Source: Elusimicrobiaceae bacterium
Lineage (GTDB): Bacteria > Elusimicrobiota > Elusimicrobia > Elusimicrobiales > Elusimicrobiaceae
Length of the DNA stretch: 64,000 nt
Assembly: GCA_017961585.1 (NCBI GenBank)
Contig: JAGCWX010000007.1
Span: 18,042-82,041, forward strand
Direction: 5' to 3'
How positions within the stretch are numbered: position 1 is the stretch's first letter; each line of letters starts with the position of its first letter. This document shows, piece by piece, positions 44,261 through 52,721 of this stretch. Made by a program: the position numbers and the translations under genes. Below the pieces are notes generated by a model. That model had not been told where the DNA came from and did not search any database. It saw only the letters and a program-made list of their open reading frames with translations.

Positions 44261-44791
44261 CTAAAATCTACGGCCTTTGGGATTGGTACGGTTTAGTAAA
44301 TAGCGTGGGGCTTGACACACTACAGTTGTATTGTCGGGAACATCTTTAAACACCGTGCAGTTAGCCCCGATATTTACGTTGTTCCCAATCACTATATTTC
44401 CCACAATGGTGGCACCCGCACCGATAACGACATCGTCTCCTATCACGGGGGCTTTTCCTTTGCTACTGCCGATAATTGCGTTCTGCAAAATCATACAGTT
44501 TTTGCCGATTTTGGCCCCATGCGACACAAAAATACCCGTTATACCATGTGGTAAGATAGGGGCGGTAGCGAACACGGCCCCCTTGTTAATTGCAGTACCT
44601 AAAGAAGCAGCGTTTTTGGCTTCGGCACGTTTCAAATAGACCAGCCACAGCATTTTACGCCAGACTGGGGCCGAATCTGCCGGATTTACAATTCGTTGGC
44701 GGTATTTCCAATAACGTTTTTCGTTATAACCAAATAACCATGCATAAACTTGATAAAAGAATGGGTTGCCGTACCTAGAATGCTCAGACAT
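44261..44791 (-). CDS. Hexapeptide-repeat acetyltransferase (CysE/colanic-acid type)
   Basis: 176 residues. A short N-terminal helix region is followed by left-handed beta-helix repeats (IGKNCMILQNAIIGSSKG, VIGDDVVIGAGATIVGN, VIGNNVNIGANCTVFKDV). It resembles serine-acetyltransferase-like enzymes in capsule loci. It may acetylate the 4-amino sugar made by the upstream dehydratase and aminotransferase, or O-acetylate the repeat unit. It lies three bases from the preceding GT4 gene. Confidence 0.82.
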   Translation of the reverse strand: MSEHSRYGNPFFYQVYAWLFGYNEKRYWKYRQRIVNPADSAPVWRKMLWLVYLKRAEAKNAASLGTAINKGAVFATAPILPHGITGIFVSHGAKIGKNCMILQNAIIGSSKGKAPVIGDDVVIGAGATIVGNIVIGNNVNIGANCTVFKDVPDNTTVVCQAPRYLLNRTNPKGRRF

Positions 44792-44794
44792 ATT

Positions 44795-45952
44795 TTATCC
44801 TTTACATAAAACTCCTTTATAAATATCTTGCATGGCACGTAGTGCGTGCTCTTTTTCAAATGGTTTAATAGCGGCTAAGCAAGCGGATTCCATTTCACTA
44901 CGCAGCGCCGGATTTTGCGCCAAATAAGCAATATGTTTAGCAAAGCCGTCTACATCATTTGGCTTACAGGTAAACCCTGTTTTACCGTCAATAACATAAT
45001 CTTTTATCCCTTGCACATTGGAAGCCACCAACGGGGTCCCCGCGGCCAATGCTTCTATACCCGCTAGACCCAATCCTTCTATACGCGAAGGGAATGCACT
45101 AATATCGGCGGCGTGCAACAATTCAGGGATATCTTGCCGGAAACCTAACAACAAAAATCGTTCTGCTAGTCCGCATTGATTGGCCAACAAACGCAATTCT
45201 TCAGCCAAGGGGCCTTTCCCGCAAATGGCGTAATAAATGTTCGGATTTTTTAATTTTCCCAAAGCGCGAATAATAACCTGGTGATTTTTACGGGGAATCA
45301 GTTCCCCTACGGAAAGCACCAAAACCCCATCCGCTGGTACGCCGATAGATTTTTTTTTCTTGGCTTTATCTATCGCTACCTGTTGGATATGGGTAATATC
45401 AACCCCTACACCGGGGATATAGCGTTTGTTTTTCATATGGAAATGAGCCAAACGGCCGTAATCTTCCCGGCAAATGGTCACTAACGTATCCGTGAACCAT
45501 GACAAAACCCACTCCACGGGGTAATATGTAAGCCAGTTCTTCACGGGTGCAGATGCATGAAAATGGAACCCGTGGCACGTATACATTACGTGAGTCCCCC
45601 GTTGGCGGCTTTTGCGGGCTGCCAAACGCGTCAGCACAGAGGCCGTGGGTGTGTGACAGTGGATCAAATCAAATTGTTCTTGATCTATCAGTTTTTTAAG
45701 TTGTTTATACAGCTTGATATTGCTCCATGCAAACGGACTGCGCGCAAAGGGAATGTGGTGTAATTTAATACCTTGCGACTTAAGAGTTTCTATATAAGCA
45801 CGGGTCCGCTGGGGATTGGTATCTTCTAAATATTCAAAATGGGTAGCTAGATGGACGTCACACCCCAAATTTTGCTTTAAAAATTGCAAATTCTCTTTGT
45901 TAAACCACTCAATCATGGAAATGACGGAGGCAACCACCAGCACTTTTTTCAT
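44795..45952 (-). CDS. Family 4 glycosyltransferase, second-sugar candidate
   Basis: 385 residues, GT-B. DLIHCHTPTASVLTRLAAR near residue 95 and the donor-site FPSRIEGLGLAGIEALAAG near 295, with VLSVGELIPRKNHQVIIRAL near 210. These features resemble PglA/EpsD-like enzymes that add the second sugar after the initiating transferase. The gene directly follows that transferase (ATGA overlap), which fits such a role (inference). Confidence 0.88.
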   Translation of the reverse strand: MKKVLVVASVISMIEWFNKENLQFLKQNLGCDVHLATHFEYLEDTNPQRTRAYIETLKSQGIKLHHIPFARSPFAWSNIKLYKQLKKLIDQEQFDLIHCHTPTASVLTRLAARKSRQRGTHVMYTCHGFHFHASAPVKNWLTYYPVEWVLSWFTDTLVTICREDYGRLAHFHMKNKRYIPGVGVDITHIQQVAIDKAKKKKSIGVPADGVLVLSVGELIPRKNHQVIIRALGKLKNPNIYYAICGKGPLAEELRLLANQCGLAERFLLLGFRQDIPELLHAADISAFPSRIEGLGLAGIEALAAGTPLVASNVQGIKDYVIDGKTGFTCKPNDVDGFAKHIAYLAQNPALRSEMESACLAAIKPFEKEHALRAMQDIYKGVLCKG

Positions 45953-46662
45953 ACGTGCCCCCCTAATAATATGCGGGCCACTTGTTGTTTTTGTTGATAT
46001 TCTTCTTGCGTTACTTTACCCTGTTGCAACAAATAATCCCCATAGTCGGTAGCAGTGGCGGCATTTTGCTCGGTAATACCTTCGGGCTTGATGAAGGATT
46101 TTACAAACGTTTTGGCAATAATCTTTACATCCCCCCAAAACGTAATTTGAGCAATATATTTTAAATCCCAGTCCAATTTATCTTGCCAGTCAATATCGTT
46201 GCGGCCGTTAATCTGCGCCAACCCTGTCAATCCAGGGCGTACGGCATGACGTTCACGATGCTTCGCCGACATAAATACCATATCCCGCACGAGTTGCGGG
46301 CGCGGCCCTACCACACTCATTTCACCCTTTAGGATGTTAAATATTTCCGGCAATTCATCCAAACTGGTGGCACGCAGGAATTTGCCGAATTTGGTAAGAC
46401 GTATATCATCCGGCAATAATTGACCGTTTTTATCTTTTTCGTCGGTCATAGTGCGAAATTTATAAAGTTTAAAGATTTTTTCATCCTTTCCCGGACGTTG
46501 TTGCGTAAAGAGCACCGGGCTACCTAATTTAATCCGCACCAGTAAAGCGATAATTGCAAATAACCACCAAAAACATACCACCCCCCCCACCGCGCAGGCA
46601 ATATCCAACGGGCGTTTAGAATACCGTTCGTATGGGCCGTAAGGGCGATGGGTATTTAGCAT
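45949..46662 (-). CDS. Initiating sugar-1-phosphate transferase (PglC/WcaJ C-terminal type)
   Basis: 237 residues. One N-terminal hydrophobic segment (about 25-48) is followed by the bacterial sugar transferase domain: GSPVLFTQQRPGKDEKIF, YKFRTMTDEKD, RATSLDELPEIFNILKGEM, SVVGPRPQLVRD and RPGLTGLAQINGRN. Short enzymes of this kind are monotopic and put a sugar-1-phosphate on undecaprenyl phosphate, starting the repeat unit. Its neighbours (PglE- and PglF-type) suggest the primer is a diacetamido- or 4-amino-trideoxy sugar. One-base overlap with the aminotransferase gene. The C-terminal tail, rich in Gln, is extended. Confidence 0.92.
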   Translation of the reverse strand: MLNTHRPYGPYERYSKRPLDIACAVGGVVCFWWLFAIIALLVRIKLGSPVLFTQQRPGKDEKIFKLYKFRTMTDEKDKNGQLLPDDIRLTKFGKFLRATSLDELPEIFNILKGEMSVVGPRPQLVRDMVFMSAKHRERHAVRPGLTGLAQINGRNDIDWQDKLDWDLKYIAQITFWGDVKIIAKTFVKSFIKPEGITEQNAATATDYGDYLLQQGKVTQEEYQQKQQVARILLGGHV

Positions 46663-47894
46663 TATTTAAAGCACTCCTCAATGAGCTCAATGACGACATC
46701 TTGCTGGGTGGGAGTCATTTTATTATCGCTAGGCAAGCATAGACCTCGGCTAAAAATATCTGCACCCACGTCTACCGCGCCACCCGCGATATAGGCATTG
46801 GTGCGCGCACGGCCGTTCCCTTCTTTGGTAATAAACGGATTCATGCGGTAGATCGGTTGCAAATGCATCGGTTTCCAAATCGGGCGCGATTCCACGTTGT
46901 ACTTGGCCAACGTTTCCATGATATGAGTAGGGCAAGATTTGCCGGGCTCTTTTACATATAGGGGCTCGTTTTCTCCCCGTACTTGGCGGCACATAGCTTC
47001 GGGTTTAATGAGCAAGCACGATAGCCAACAATTCGGCTCCATTTTCCCTTTAATAAACGGATTCATCGTAATGGGTAAATTTTTCAGTCCCTCTTGGTAG
47101 CGTTTATAAATAGCACGTTTTTGGGCCAAATGCTCTTCTAAATGCAAATATTGCCCTCGTCCGATACCAGCCAAAATATTACTCATGCGGTAGTTGTATC
47201 CCAATTCTTCATGTTGATACCAGGGAGCGTTTTCACGCGCTTGTGTAGCCCATTTGCGGGCTTTATTGGCAGTTTCTTCATCATGCGTAAACAACATCCC
47301 GCCGCCGGAACATGTAATAATTTTATTTCCGTTGTACGAGATAATATTATACGTACCAAAACTGCCAGTTTGTTTTCCTTTGTAGGTAGCGCCCAAGGAT
47401 TCTGCCGCGTCTTCAATCAAAATAGCGTTATGTTTTTTGCAAATCGCTAAGATTTCATCCATCTTGGCCGGCGTACCGTAGAGGTGCGCCAACATCACAA
47501 CACGAGTATCCGGGTAAAGTTTAAAGGCCTGTTCCAAAGCGGCCGGGTCCATATTCCAGGTGTCATATTCGCTATCTATGAAAATTTGGCGCCCCTTTTC
47601 GTAAGAAACCGGATTGACAGTGGCAGAGAACGTCATATCACTGCAAAAAACGTTTTCGCCCGGTTGAACTCCCGCCAATTTAACTGCCAAATGAAGGGCT
47701 GAAGTACCGCTAGCAAGTGCCACTCCATAAGGCATGCCGACGTACTTAGCAGCGGTTTTTTCAAGCTCGGCCAAGTGCGGGCCTACGGTGGAGACCCAGT
47801 TTGTGTCAAAGGCCTCTTGGACAAAACGTTGTTCATCCCCATGCATAGTGGGTGAACTAAGCCATAATTTTTTTTCAAACGGTTTTATAGTCAT
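46662..47894 (-). CDS. DegT/DnrJ/EryC1 sugar aminotransferase (PglE-like)
   Basis: 410 residues, PLP-dependent. LASGTSALHLAVKLAG near 60, LIEDAAESLGATYKGKQTGS near 158 and the Schiff-base lysine K191 in SYNGNKIITCSGGGM. In contrast to RfbH in this window, the lysine is retained and no Fe-S cysteine set is present. With the PglF/WbpM-type dehydratase upstream and an initiating transferase downstream, it should convert a UDP-4-keto-6-deoxy-GlcNAc to the 4-amino sugar. It starts one gene after the operon head. Confidence 0.92.
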   Translation of the reverse strand: MTIKPFEKKLWLSSPTMHGDEQRFVQEAFDTNWVSTVGPHLAELEKTAAKYVGMPYGVALASGTSALHLAVKLAGVQPGENVFCSDMTFSATVNPVSYEKGRQIFIDSEYDTWNMDPAALEQAFKLYPDTRVVMLAHLYGTPAKMDEILAICKKHNAILIEDAAESLGATYKGKQTGSFGTYNIISYNGNKIITCSGGGMLFTHDEETANKARKWATQARENAPWYQHEELGYNYRMSNILAGIGRGQYLHLEEHLAQKRAIYKRYQEGLKNLPITMNPFIKGKMEPNCWLSCLLIKPEAMCRQVRGENEPLYVKEPGKSCPTHIMETLAKYNVESRPIWKPMHLQPIYRMNPFITKEGNGRARTNAYIAGGAVDVGADIFSRGLCLPSDNKMTPTQQDVVIELIEECFK

Positions 47895-47903
47895 AAATCC
47901 TCG

Positions 47904-49898
47904 TTATTTTTTGACAGCTTGAGCGGCCGGATGATAGGTGGTAACCACCTTGGCTACCATGGTACGAATGGTATCTTCCTGCTCGGCATAGCTAGCATTC
48001 ATTAATACTTTAACATCTTTTAAAAACGTGTCGTTATCAAAGGAAATCGGGTGGCCAATATGAATTAAATTGTTTTCCGTGCGGGTAAGGCCTTCCTCCG
48101 CCATAAGTTTTTCTTCGTACAATTTTTCGCCGGGGCGCAAGCCGGTATACGTGATTTTAATATCCACGTCAGGGCGCAAACCGGAAAGTTTAATTAAGTT
48201 GCGCGCCAACGTATCAATTTTAACCGGGGAACCCATATCCAACACAAAAATTTCAGAGCCCTTCCCCATCACACTTGCTTTTAGTACTAGACTCACCGCT
48301 TCGGGAATAGTCATAAAGTAACGGATTACATCGGGATGGGTAACCGTTAAAGGCCCCCCTTCGGCCATTTGCCGTTTGAACAATGGAATAACAGAACCGT
48401 TACTACCCAGCACATTACCAAAACGCACGGCTACAAACTCCGTTTGGGAGTGGATTTCTTGCGCTTTTTTCTCCATGAAGGCCAGCTCGTCACGCATGTG
48501 CGCGTGCAATAAGGGAAGTTCTTGTTCACGGTTATTTTTAATCATGTAATCAAACGTCTGCACAATCATTTCACACAAACGTTTGGTGGCGCCCATGATG
48601 TTGGTGGGATTGACGGCTTTGTCCGTGCTGATAAGCACAAAGCGTTGGCAACCGTTTTTCATAGCTGCATAAGCTGTTTTATACGTGCCGATAGCATTAT
48701 TTTTAACCGCTTCACACGGTGATCCTTCCATCAGCGGCACGTGCTTATGGGCGGCAGCATGATAGACCACTTCCGGCTTATACATTTCAAACACACGGGC
48801 GATACGTTTACTGTCACGCACGGAACCAATGATTGCTTTTAAGTTTAATTTAGGATATTTACGTTTTAATTCTTGCTCAATATCGTAGGCATTATTCTCA
48901 TACATGTCAAAAATTAAAAGCAGTTTGGGCTGGTGAGCAGCTATTTGACGGCACAATTCGCTTCCAATACTTCCCCCGCCCCCCGTTACCAAAATTGTTT
49001 TCCCGGCAATAAAGTTGAAAACGTCCGTCATATCCATTTTAATCGGTTCGCGCCCGAGCAAATCTTCTACCGATACATCTTTAAGACTTTGGACGGAAAT
49101 TTCATCATTAACCAGCTGGTAAATACCCGGAAGAACTTTAATTTTGCATTGGGTTTCCTTACAGATATTTAAAATATCGCGCTTAGTTTCTGCCGATGCG
49201 GTAGGGATAGCAAAATAGATTTTGTTGATATTATATTTTTTGACAGCGGCTAAAATTTCATCCCGGCCGCCCACTACCGGCACGCCAGAGATGCTGCGCC
49301 CCCATTTACGGGGGTTATCGTCAATTATAGCGCGCACACGACCATTTTTAGCCACTTTCGTACGCTGCATATCCTGCAAGATAAGACGCCCGGCATCCCC
49401 AGCTCCGATAAGCAATACGGCGGGGGCCGTATCCAAAGCAGAACGTGCCACTGAGCGTTTGGAACGCTCCGAGTTGATAAAACGTTCTATAAAACGGGCC
49501 GTGGCAATGAGCGCAAATTGAAATAAAGAGCCGAAAATATAATAAGAAATCGGCATCCGCCCAAACAAGAGCGTAATGCCTACAATTTGGAATAGAGTTG
49601 CGATGGCACAGGCCACTACTACGCGGGAGGCCTCGGTAACGCTGGCATATTGCCAAATGCTTTGGTAGAGTTTGGATTTAAAGAATACAATTAAACAAAA
49701 AACGGTATAAATGGGGGCAAAACACAAATAATTATGTAGATAACTTTGCGGAATAGCGGAATATTGCAAATCAAAACGCAATAAAAGTGCCGCAAAATAG
49801 GCAGCATTGATAGCCAATGTATCATAAACCATCAAATACAATGTAATTATCTTCCAACGCGCAAGGCGAAATTTAGAGCGTTTTGATTTCTTTTTCAT
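47904..49898 (-). CDS. Membrane-bound nucleotide-sugar 4,6-dehydratase (PglF/WbpM/CapD type)
   Basis: 664 residues from the ATG at 49898; a longer frame adds 14 poorly supported residues. Four N-terminal membrane helices (about 18-135), a first Rossmann domain (LLIGAGDAGRLILQDMQRT near 165) and the catalytic SDR domain (TGGGGSIGSELCRQ near 303). In the active site the Tyr is Met (NIMGATKR), which is characteristic of this large dehydratase class rather than a defect. It makes UDP-4-keto-6-deoxy-GlcNAc. It heads the minus-strand operon of about 22 genes. No Shine-Dalgarno is evident. Confidence 0.93.
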   Translation of the reverse strand: MKKKSKRSKFRLARWKIITLYLMVYDTLAINAAYFAALLLRFDLQYSAIPQSYLHNYLCFAPIYTVFCLIVFFKSKLYQSIWQYASVTEASRVVVACAIATLFQIVGITLLFGRMPISYYIFGSLFQFALIATARFIERFINSERSKRSVARSALDTAPAVLLIGAGDAGRLILQDMQRTKVAKNGRVRAIIDDNPRKWGRSISGVPVVGGRDEILAAVKKYNINKIYFAIPTASAETKRDILNICKETQCKIKVLPGIYQLVNDEISVQSLKDVSVEDLLGREPIKMDMTDVFNFIAGKTILVTGGGGSIGSELCRQIAAHQPKLLLIFDMYENNAYDIEQELKRKYPKLNLKAIIGSVRDSKRIARVFEMYKPEVVYHAAAHKHVPLMEGSPCEAVKNNAIGTYKTAYAAMKNGCQRFVLISTDKAVNPTNIMGATKRLCEMIVQTFDYMIKNNREQELPLLHAHMRDELAFMEKKAQEIHSQTEFVAVRFGNVLGSNGSVIPLFKRQMAEGGPLTVTHPDVIRYFMTIPEAVSLVLKASVMGKGSEIFVLDMGSPVKIDTLARNLIKLSGLRPDVDIKITYTGLRPGEKLYEEKLMAEEGLTRTENNLIHIGHPISFDNDTFLKDVKVLMNASYAEQEDTIRTMVAKVVTTYHPAAQAVKK

Positions 49899-49965
49899 GC
49901 CGTAACTAAGATCCCATAATATGTAGGTATATTTTACCATTTTATGGGGGTGCTGTACTAGTTAC

Positions 49966-49995
49966 TTGGAAAGATTTGTAAATTTAATGTAGAAT
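49966..49995 (+). promoter_or_regulatory. Promoter for the epimerase gene at 50002 (leaderless type)
   Basis: TTGGAA (49966-49971), an 18-base spacer, then TAGAAT (49990-49995). The -10 ends six bases before the ATG and there is no Shine-Dalgarno. Part of the same 100-base gap that must also hold the promoter of the long minus-strand operon. Confidence 0.55.
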
Positions 49996-50001
49996 ATCTA
50001 T

Positions 50002-50973
50002 ATGCTTACACGGAAATTTCATTGGTTAGTAACCGGAGGAGCCGGGTTTATCGGCTCCCATACCGTTGATGAATTGGTGCGTCAAGGTCAACAAGTAACC
50101 GTTTTAGATAACCTATCTGATGGAAAACTAGAAAATTTGGCCTCTGTAAGCGGGCAAATTTCTTTCCTAAACGCTGATATTTGCGATTTTTCCGCTTTGC
50201 TAAATGCATGTAAGACGGTAGACTATATCATTCACTTAGCCGCTTTAACATCTGTTCCCGGTTCTATAGCAGCCCCTGCGGAAACGGCCAACATTAACGT
50301 ATTAGGCACGGCTAACGTATTGGAAGCCGCCAAGCAATGCGGCGTAAAACGCGTAATTTTTGCTTCCTCTGCAGCCGTTTACGGTACGCGCCCGGAACTT
50401 CCTTACAAGGAAGATACCCCCGAGAACTGCCAATCCCCCTACGCCTGGAGCAAACAAGCCGGTTCGGATTTGTGTCAGCTCTATACCAATGTCTATGGCT
50501 TGGAAACCGTAGTTTTGCGGTATTTTAATGTGTTTGGTCCAAGGCAAAATCCAAATTCCGCTTACGCTGCCGTAATCGCTAAATTTATGCAAGTAGCCGC
50601 GCAAGGGCAAGCATTGGTGATTGAATGGGATGGTTTACAAAGCCGCGATTTTGTAAACGTGAAAGACGTCGTACAAGCTAATTTACTTGCCGCTACAAAG
50701 GGGGCTTCGGGAGAGATTTACAACGTAGCCAGTGGACATACCTATACGCTGTTGGAATTAGCGGATACTGTTGAAAAAATATCCGGCCGGAAATTAGAGC
50801 GAATCAGCCGTCCCAAACGTCCCGGGGATGTACACAATTCCTCGGCCAATATCAGCAAAATTACAGCCCTGGGGTATAGACCCACCCTCACCTTAGAGGA
50901 AGGGTTACGTATTTTGTGGGCCGAACAGACAAAAAACAATGAAAAAACTACTTACAATAACCTTACTATTTAG
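50002..50973 (+). CDS. NAD-dependent sugar epimerase (UDP-glucose/GlcNAc 4-epimerase-like)
   Basis: 323 residues. TGGAGFIGSHTVDELV at 11-26, HLAALTSVPGSI, FASSAAVYG and the catalytic YAWSKQAGSD. Extended SDR close to WbpP/GalE-type epimerases that act on UDP-hexoses or UDP-HexNAc. SPYAWSKQ and the RYFNVFGPRQNPNSAYAAVI block without its last residues fit the Gne/WbpP group. It is divergent from the polysaccharide operon and probably supplies UDP-Gal or UDP-GalNAc to it. Its 3' end overlaps the next gene by 35 bases. Confidence 0.88.
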   Translation: MLTRKFHWLVTGGAGFIGSHTVDELVRQGQQVTVLDNLSDGKLENLASVSGQISFLNADICDFSALLNACKTVDYIIHLAALTSVPGSIAAPAETANINVLGTANVLEAAKQCGVKRVIFASSAAVYGTRPELPYKEDTPENCQSPYAWSKQAGSDLCQLYTNVYGLETVVLRYFNVFGPRQNPNSAYAAVIAKFMQVAAQGQALVIEWDGLQSRDFVNVKDVVQANLLAATKGASGEIYNVASGHTYTLLELADTVEKISGRKLERISRPKRPGDVHNSSANISKITALGYRPTLTLEEGLRILWAEQTKNNEKTTYNNLTI

Positions 50974-51964
50974 CTGTATCACAGGCCTTACAGCAAAGGA
51001 ATTTCCCCTTTGTTTGTATGGTGTAAACAATCCTGCAGATTTAAAACTAATCAAAAAGGCCGGCTTTTCGTGCGTACAAACCTACCAAACAGATCCGGAC
51101 AAACTGGAAGCGTTGGCAAAAGAAGCCAAAAAGCTGGGATTAAAAGTGGTTTTTTATCCCACCAAAATACTTGGCACTTCTGCTGAGCAAAAAGCACAAA
51201 AATGGCCGATTTTGGCATGGTATTTAGTGGACGAACCCGATATACACAAAACTTGGACCCGAGAAAAAGTAAAAGAAGCGAATGGGGCCACCAAAAACGC
51301 TTTTCCTCAACACGCCACAACGCTAGTTATCAGCCAAGGCAAAACCCCCATTCCTTATTATGATTTAACCGATAGCATTATGGTGGATTGGTATCCTGTT
51401 CCACATCTTCTTTTAACTTCGTTTGGGGATAACGTCCGTTTTACCCAAGAGGGGCTAACGCAAACACACGCAACCGGTCATCCGCTTTGGGGTGTGGTAC
51501 AAATTTTTGATTGGAAAAATTTCAAACAATACCGCCCAGACAATGACCGCATTGGGCGTTTCCCTACAGCCGCAGAAATCCGCTTTATGGCTTATGATGG
51601 TATTTTAAATGGAGCTACCGGATTGTTTTTCTACACGTTCAAGCATTTAAAACAACCTTTGCCGCAAAGTGCTCCCCAACATTGGGTACAAGTGACCCAG
51701 GTGACCCAAGAACTTGCAAAATTTAAGAAGATATTGGAAAAAGGATTGGCGGTAAAAAATCCCATCGAAATAAAAGAACCGTTGGTTCTAAAAACGTGGC
51801 AGTATAAGCGGAATCTCTACATAATTTTATTGAACAGGTCGGCCGATCCTCAACCTGTTCCGGCCGATCTATTACAAAGGGATTACAAGCCGATGTATCA
51901 AACTCAAAAATCAACCGATATTTCCCCCTATGATGTATGGATACTTAAAAAGGAATTATCCTAA
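50939..51964 (+). CDS. Secreted glycoside-hydrolase-like (TIM-barrel) protein
   Basis: 341 residues with a signal peptide (MKKLLTITLLFSCITGLTA). The mature protein looks like a (beta/alpha)8 hydrolase: PLCLYGVNNPADLKLIKKAG, LKVVFYPTKI, WPILAWYLVDEPDIHKTW near 98 (the DEP acid is a likely catalytic residue) and DGILNGATGLFFYTFKHLK near 222. A beta-rich C-terminal domain follows. I cannot place it in a numbered GH family. It may trim or remodel the exported polysaccharide, since glycosidases often accompany such loci. The start lies inside the epimerase gene and there is no clear Shine-Dalgarno, suggesting translational coupling. A bidirectional terminator follows. Confidence 0.75.
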   Translation: MKKLLTITLLFSCITGLTAKEFPLCLYGVNNPADLKLIKKAGFSCVQTYQTDPDKLEALAKEAKKLGLKVVFYPTKILGTSAEQKAQKWPILAWYLVDEPDIHKTWTREKVKEANGATKNAFPQHATTLVISQGKTPIPYYDLTDSIMVDWYPVPHLLLTSFGDNVRFTQEGLTQTHATGHPLWGVVQIFDWKNFKQYRPDNDRIGRFPTAAEIRFMAYDGILNGATGLFFYTFKHLKQPLPQSAPQHWVQVTQVTQELAKFKKILEKGLAVKNPIEIKEPLVLKTWQYKRNLYIILLNRSADPQPVPADLLQRDYKPMYQTQKSTDISPYDVWILKKELS

Positions 51965-51976
51965 AATAATTTGCCA

Positions 51977-52011
51977 AAAAATATCCTCCGGAAAACCCGG
52001 AGGATATTTTT
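51977..52011. terminator. Bidirectional rho-independent terminator
   Basis: A perfect 15-bp stem (51977-51991 with 51997-52011) with a five-base loop, an A-run on the left and a T-run on the right. It serves the glycosidase-like gene (plus) and the paralogue pair (minus). Confidence 0.9.
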
Positions 52012-52031
52012 AAAGCCATTAAACTACGTAA

Positions 52032-52682
52032 TTAACGAGGAGCGGAAGTACTAAGTACCCCTTCTGTTTCAAGAACATCTCGCTCGGCTTGTTCATAAGC
52101 GGCACTCGGGATTTCCGATTCAGCTACAAAGGCAGGAATCCAGTTCTCATTTTCATCCATAAGAGGATACTGCGCTTCTTGCTTAGCCGGTTTTTTCTGT
52201 TCTTTCTGCAAGGGCAACGTGTTCGTTAAAACAGCGGCTCTCCCTTCTACACGAATACGAAGAGACTCTAACGTAGGCCCCGCAGGGATGCGAATATCTC
52301 TAGCAGTTACCGCAGCTCCCTGAGAAAGCTCAGCCGTGCGGCCATCAGGATCGGTTACTAAAACCCCATTTCCACTATGAACCATAACAATGCCGGCTTG
52401 AGGAACATAGGAAACAGTTGCAGGTCCGTTGGACGAGATAGAAGCTTCACCAATACGAACGCCGTTCATGTCCGAACCGCGCACTACGACGGAACCATTG
52501 TCATCTTGCCCCAAAACAACTGCTTGACCCGCCGGCACGAATATTTCAACGCCTGCATAGTTAAGCGTAGTATCTTGAGTCGATTTGATGACACGGGGAG
52601 CCGCTTTTTGAGTTGCAGCAAAAACAAAAGTAGCACCCGTTAACACCAACCCTACTACTAATGCAACGATTTTTTTCATCAT
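52032..52682 (-). CDS. Secreted protein of unknown function (paralogue of 52722-53300)
   Basis: 216 residues with a signal peptide (about 1-23, ending VFAA). A beta-rich domain (YAGVEIFVPAGQAVVLGQ, GSVVVRGSDMNGVRIG, SYVPQAGIVMVHSGNGVLV) is followed by a polar Lys/Gln segment and a conserved end, SAAYEQAERDV...LSTSAPR. The upstream gene encodes a protein with the same order of elements, so the two arose by duplication. I recognise no family; the beta part superficially recalls FecR-like or cupin-like sandwich domains. GGGAG precedes the ATG at good spacing. The two genes are 39 bases apart and share a terminator, so they are probably co-transcribed. Confidence 0.8.
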   Translation of the reverse strand: MMKKIVALVVGLVLTGATFVFAATQKAAPRVIKSTQDTTLNYAGVEIFVPAGQAVVLGQDDNGSVVVRGSDMNGVRIGEASISSNGPATVSYVPQAGIVMVHSGNGVLVTDPDGRTAELSQGAAVTARDIRIPAGPTLESLRIRVEGRAAVLTNTLPLQKEQKKPAKQEAQYPLMDENENWIPAFVAESEIPSAAYEQAERDVLETEGVLSTSAPR

Positions 52683-52721
52683 TTTTAATCTCCCAATCCC
52701 CTACTACTACAACTACTAAAG

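Noticed and set aside
46662..47894. A second RfbH-like 3-dehydrase
   Set aside because: The Schiff-base lysine (K191) is present and the four-cysteine Fe-S spacing is absent, so it is a normal sugar aminotransferase.
47904..49898. Missing catalytic Tyr in the large dehydratase as a defect
   Set aside because: Met at this position is normal for the PglF/WbpM/CapD class.
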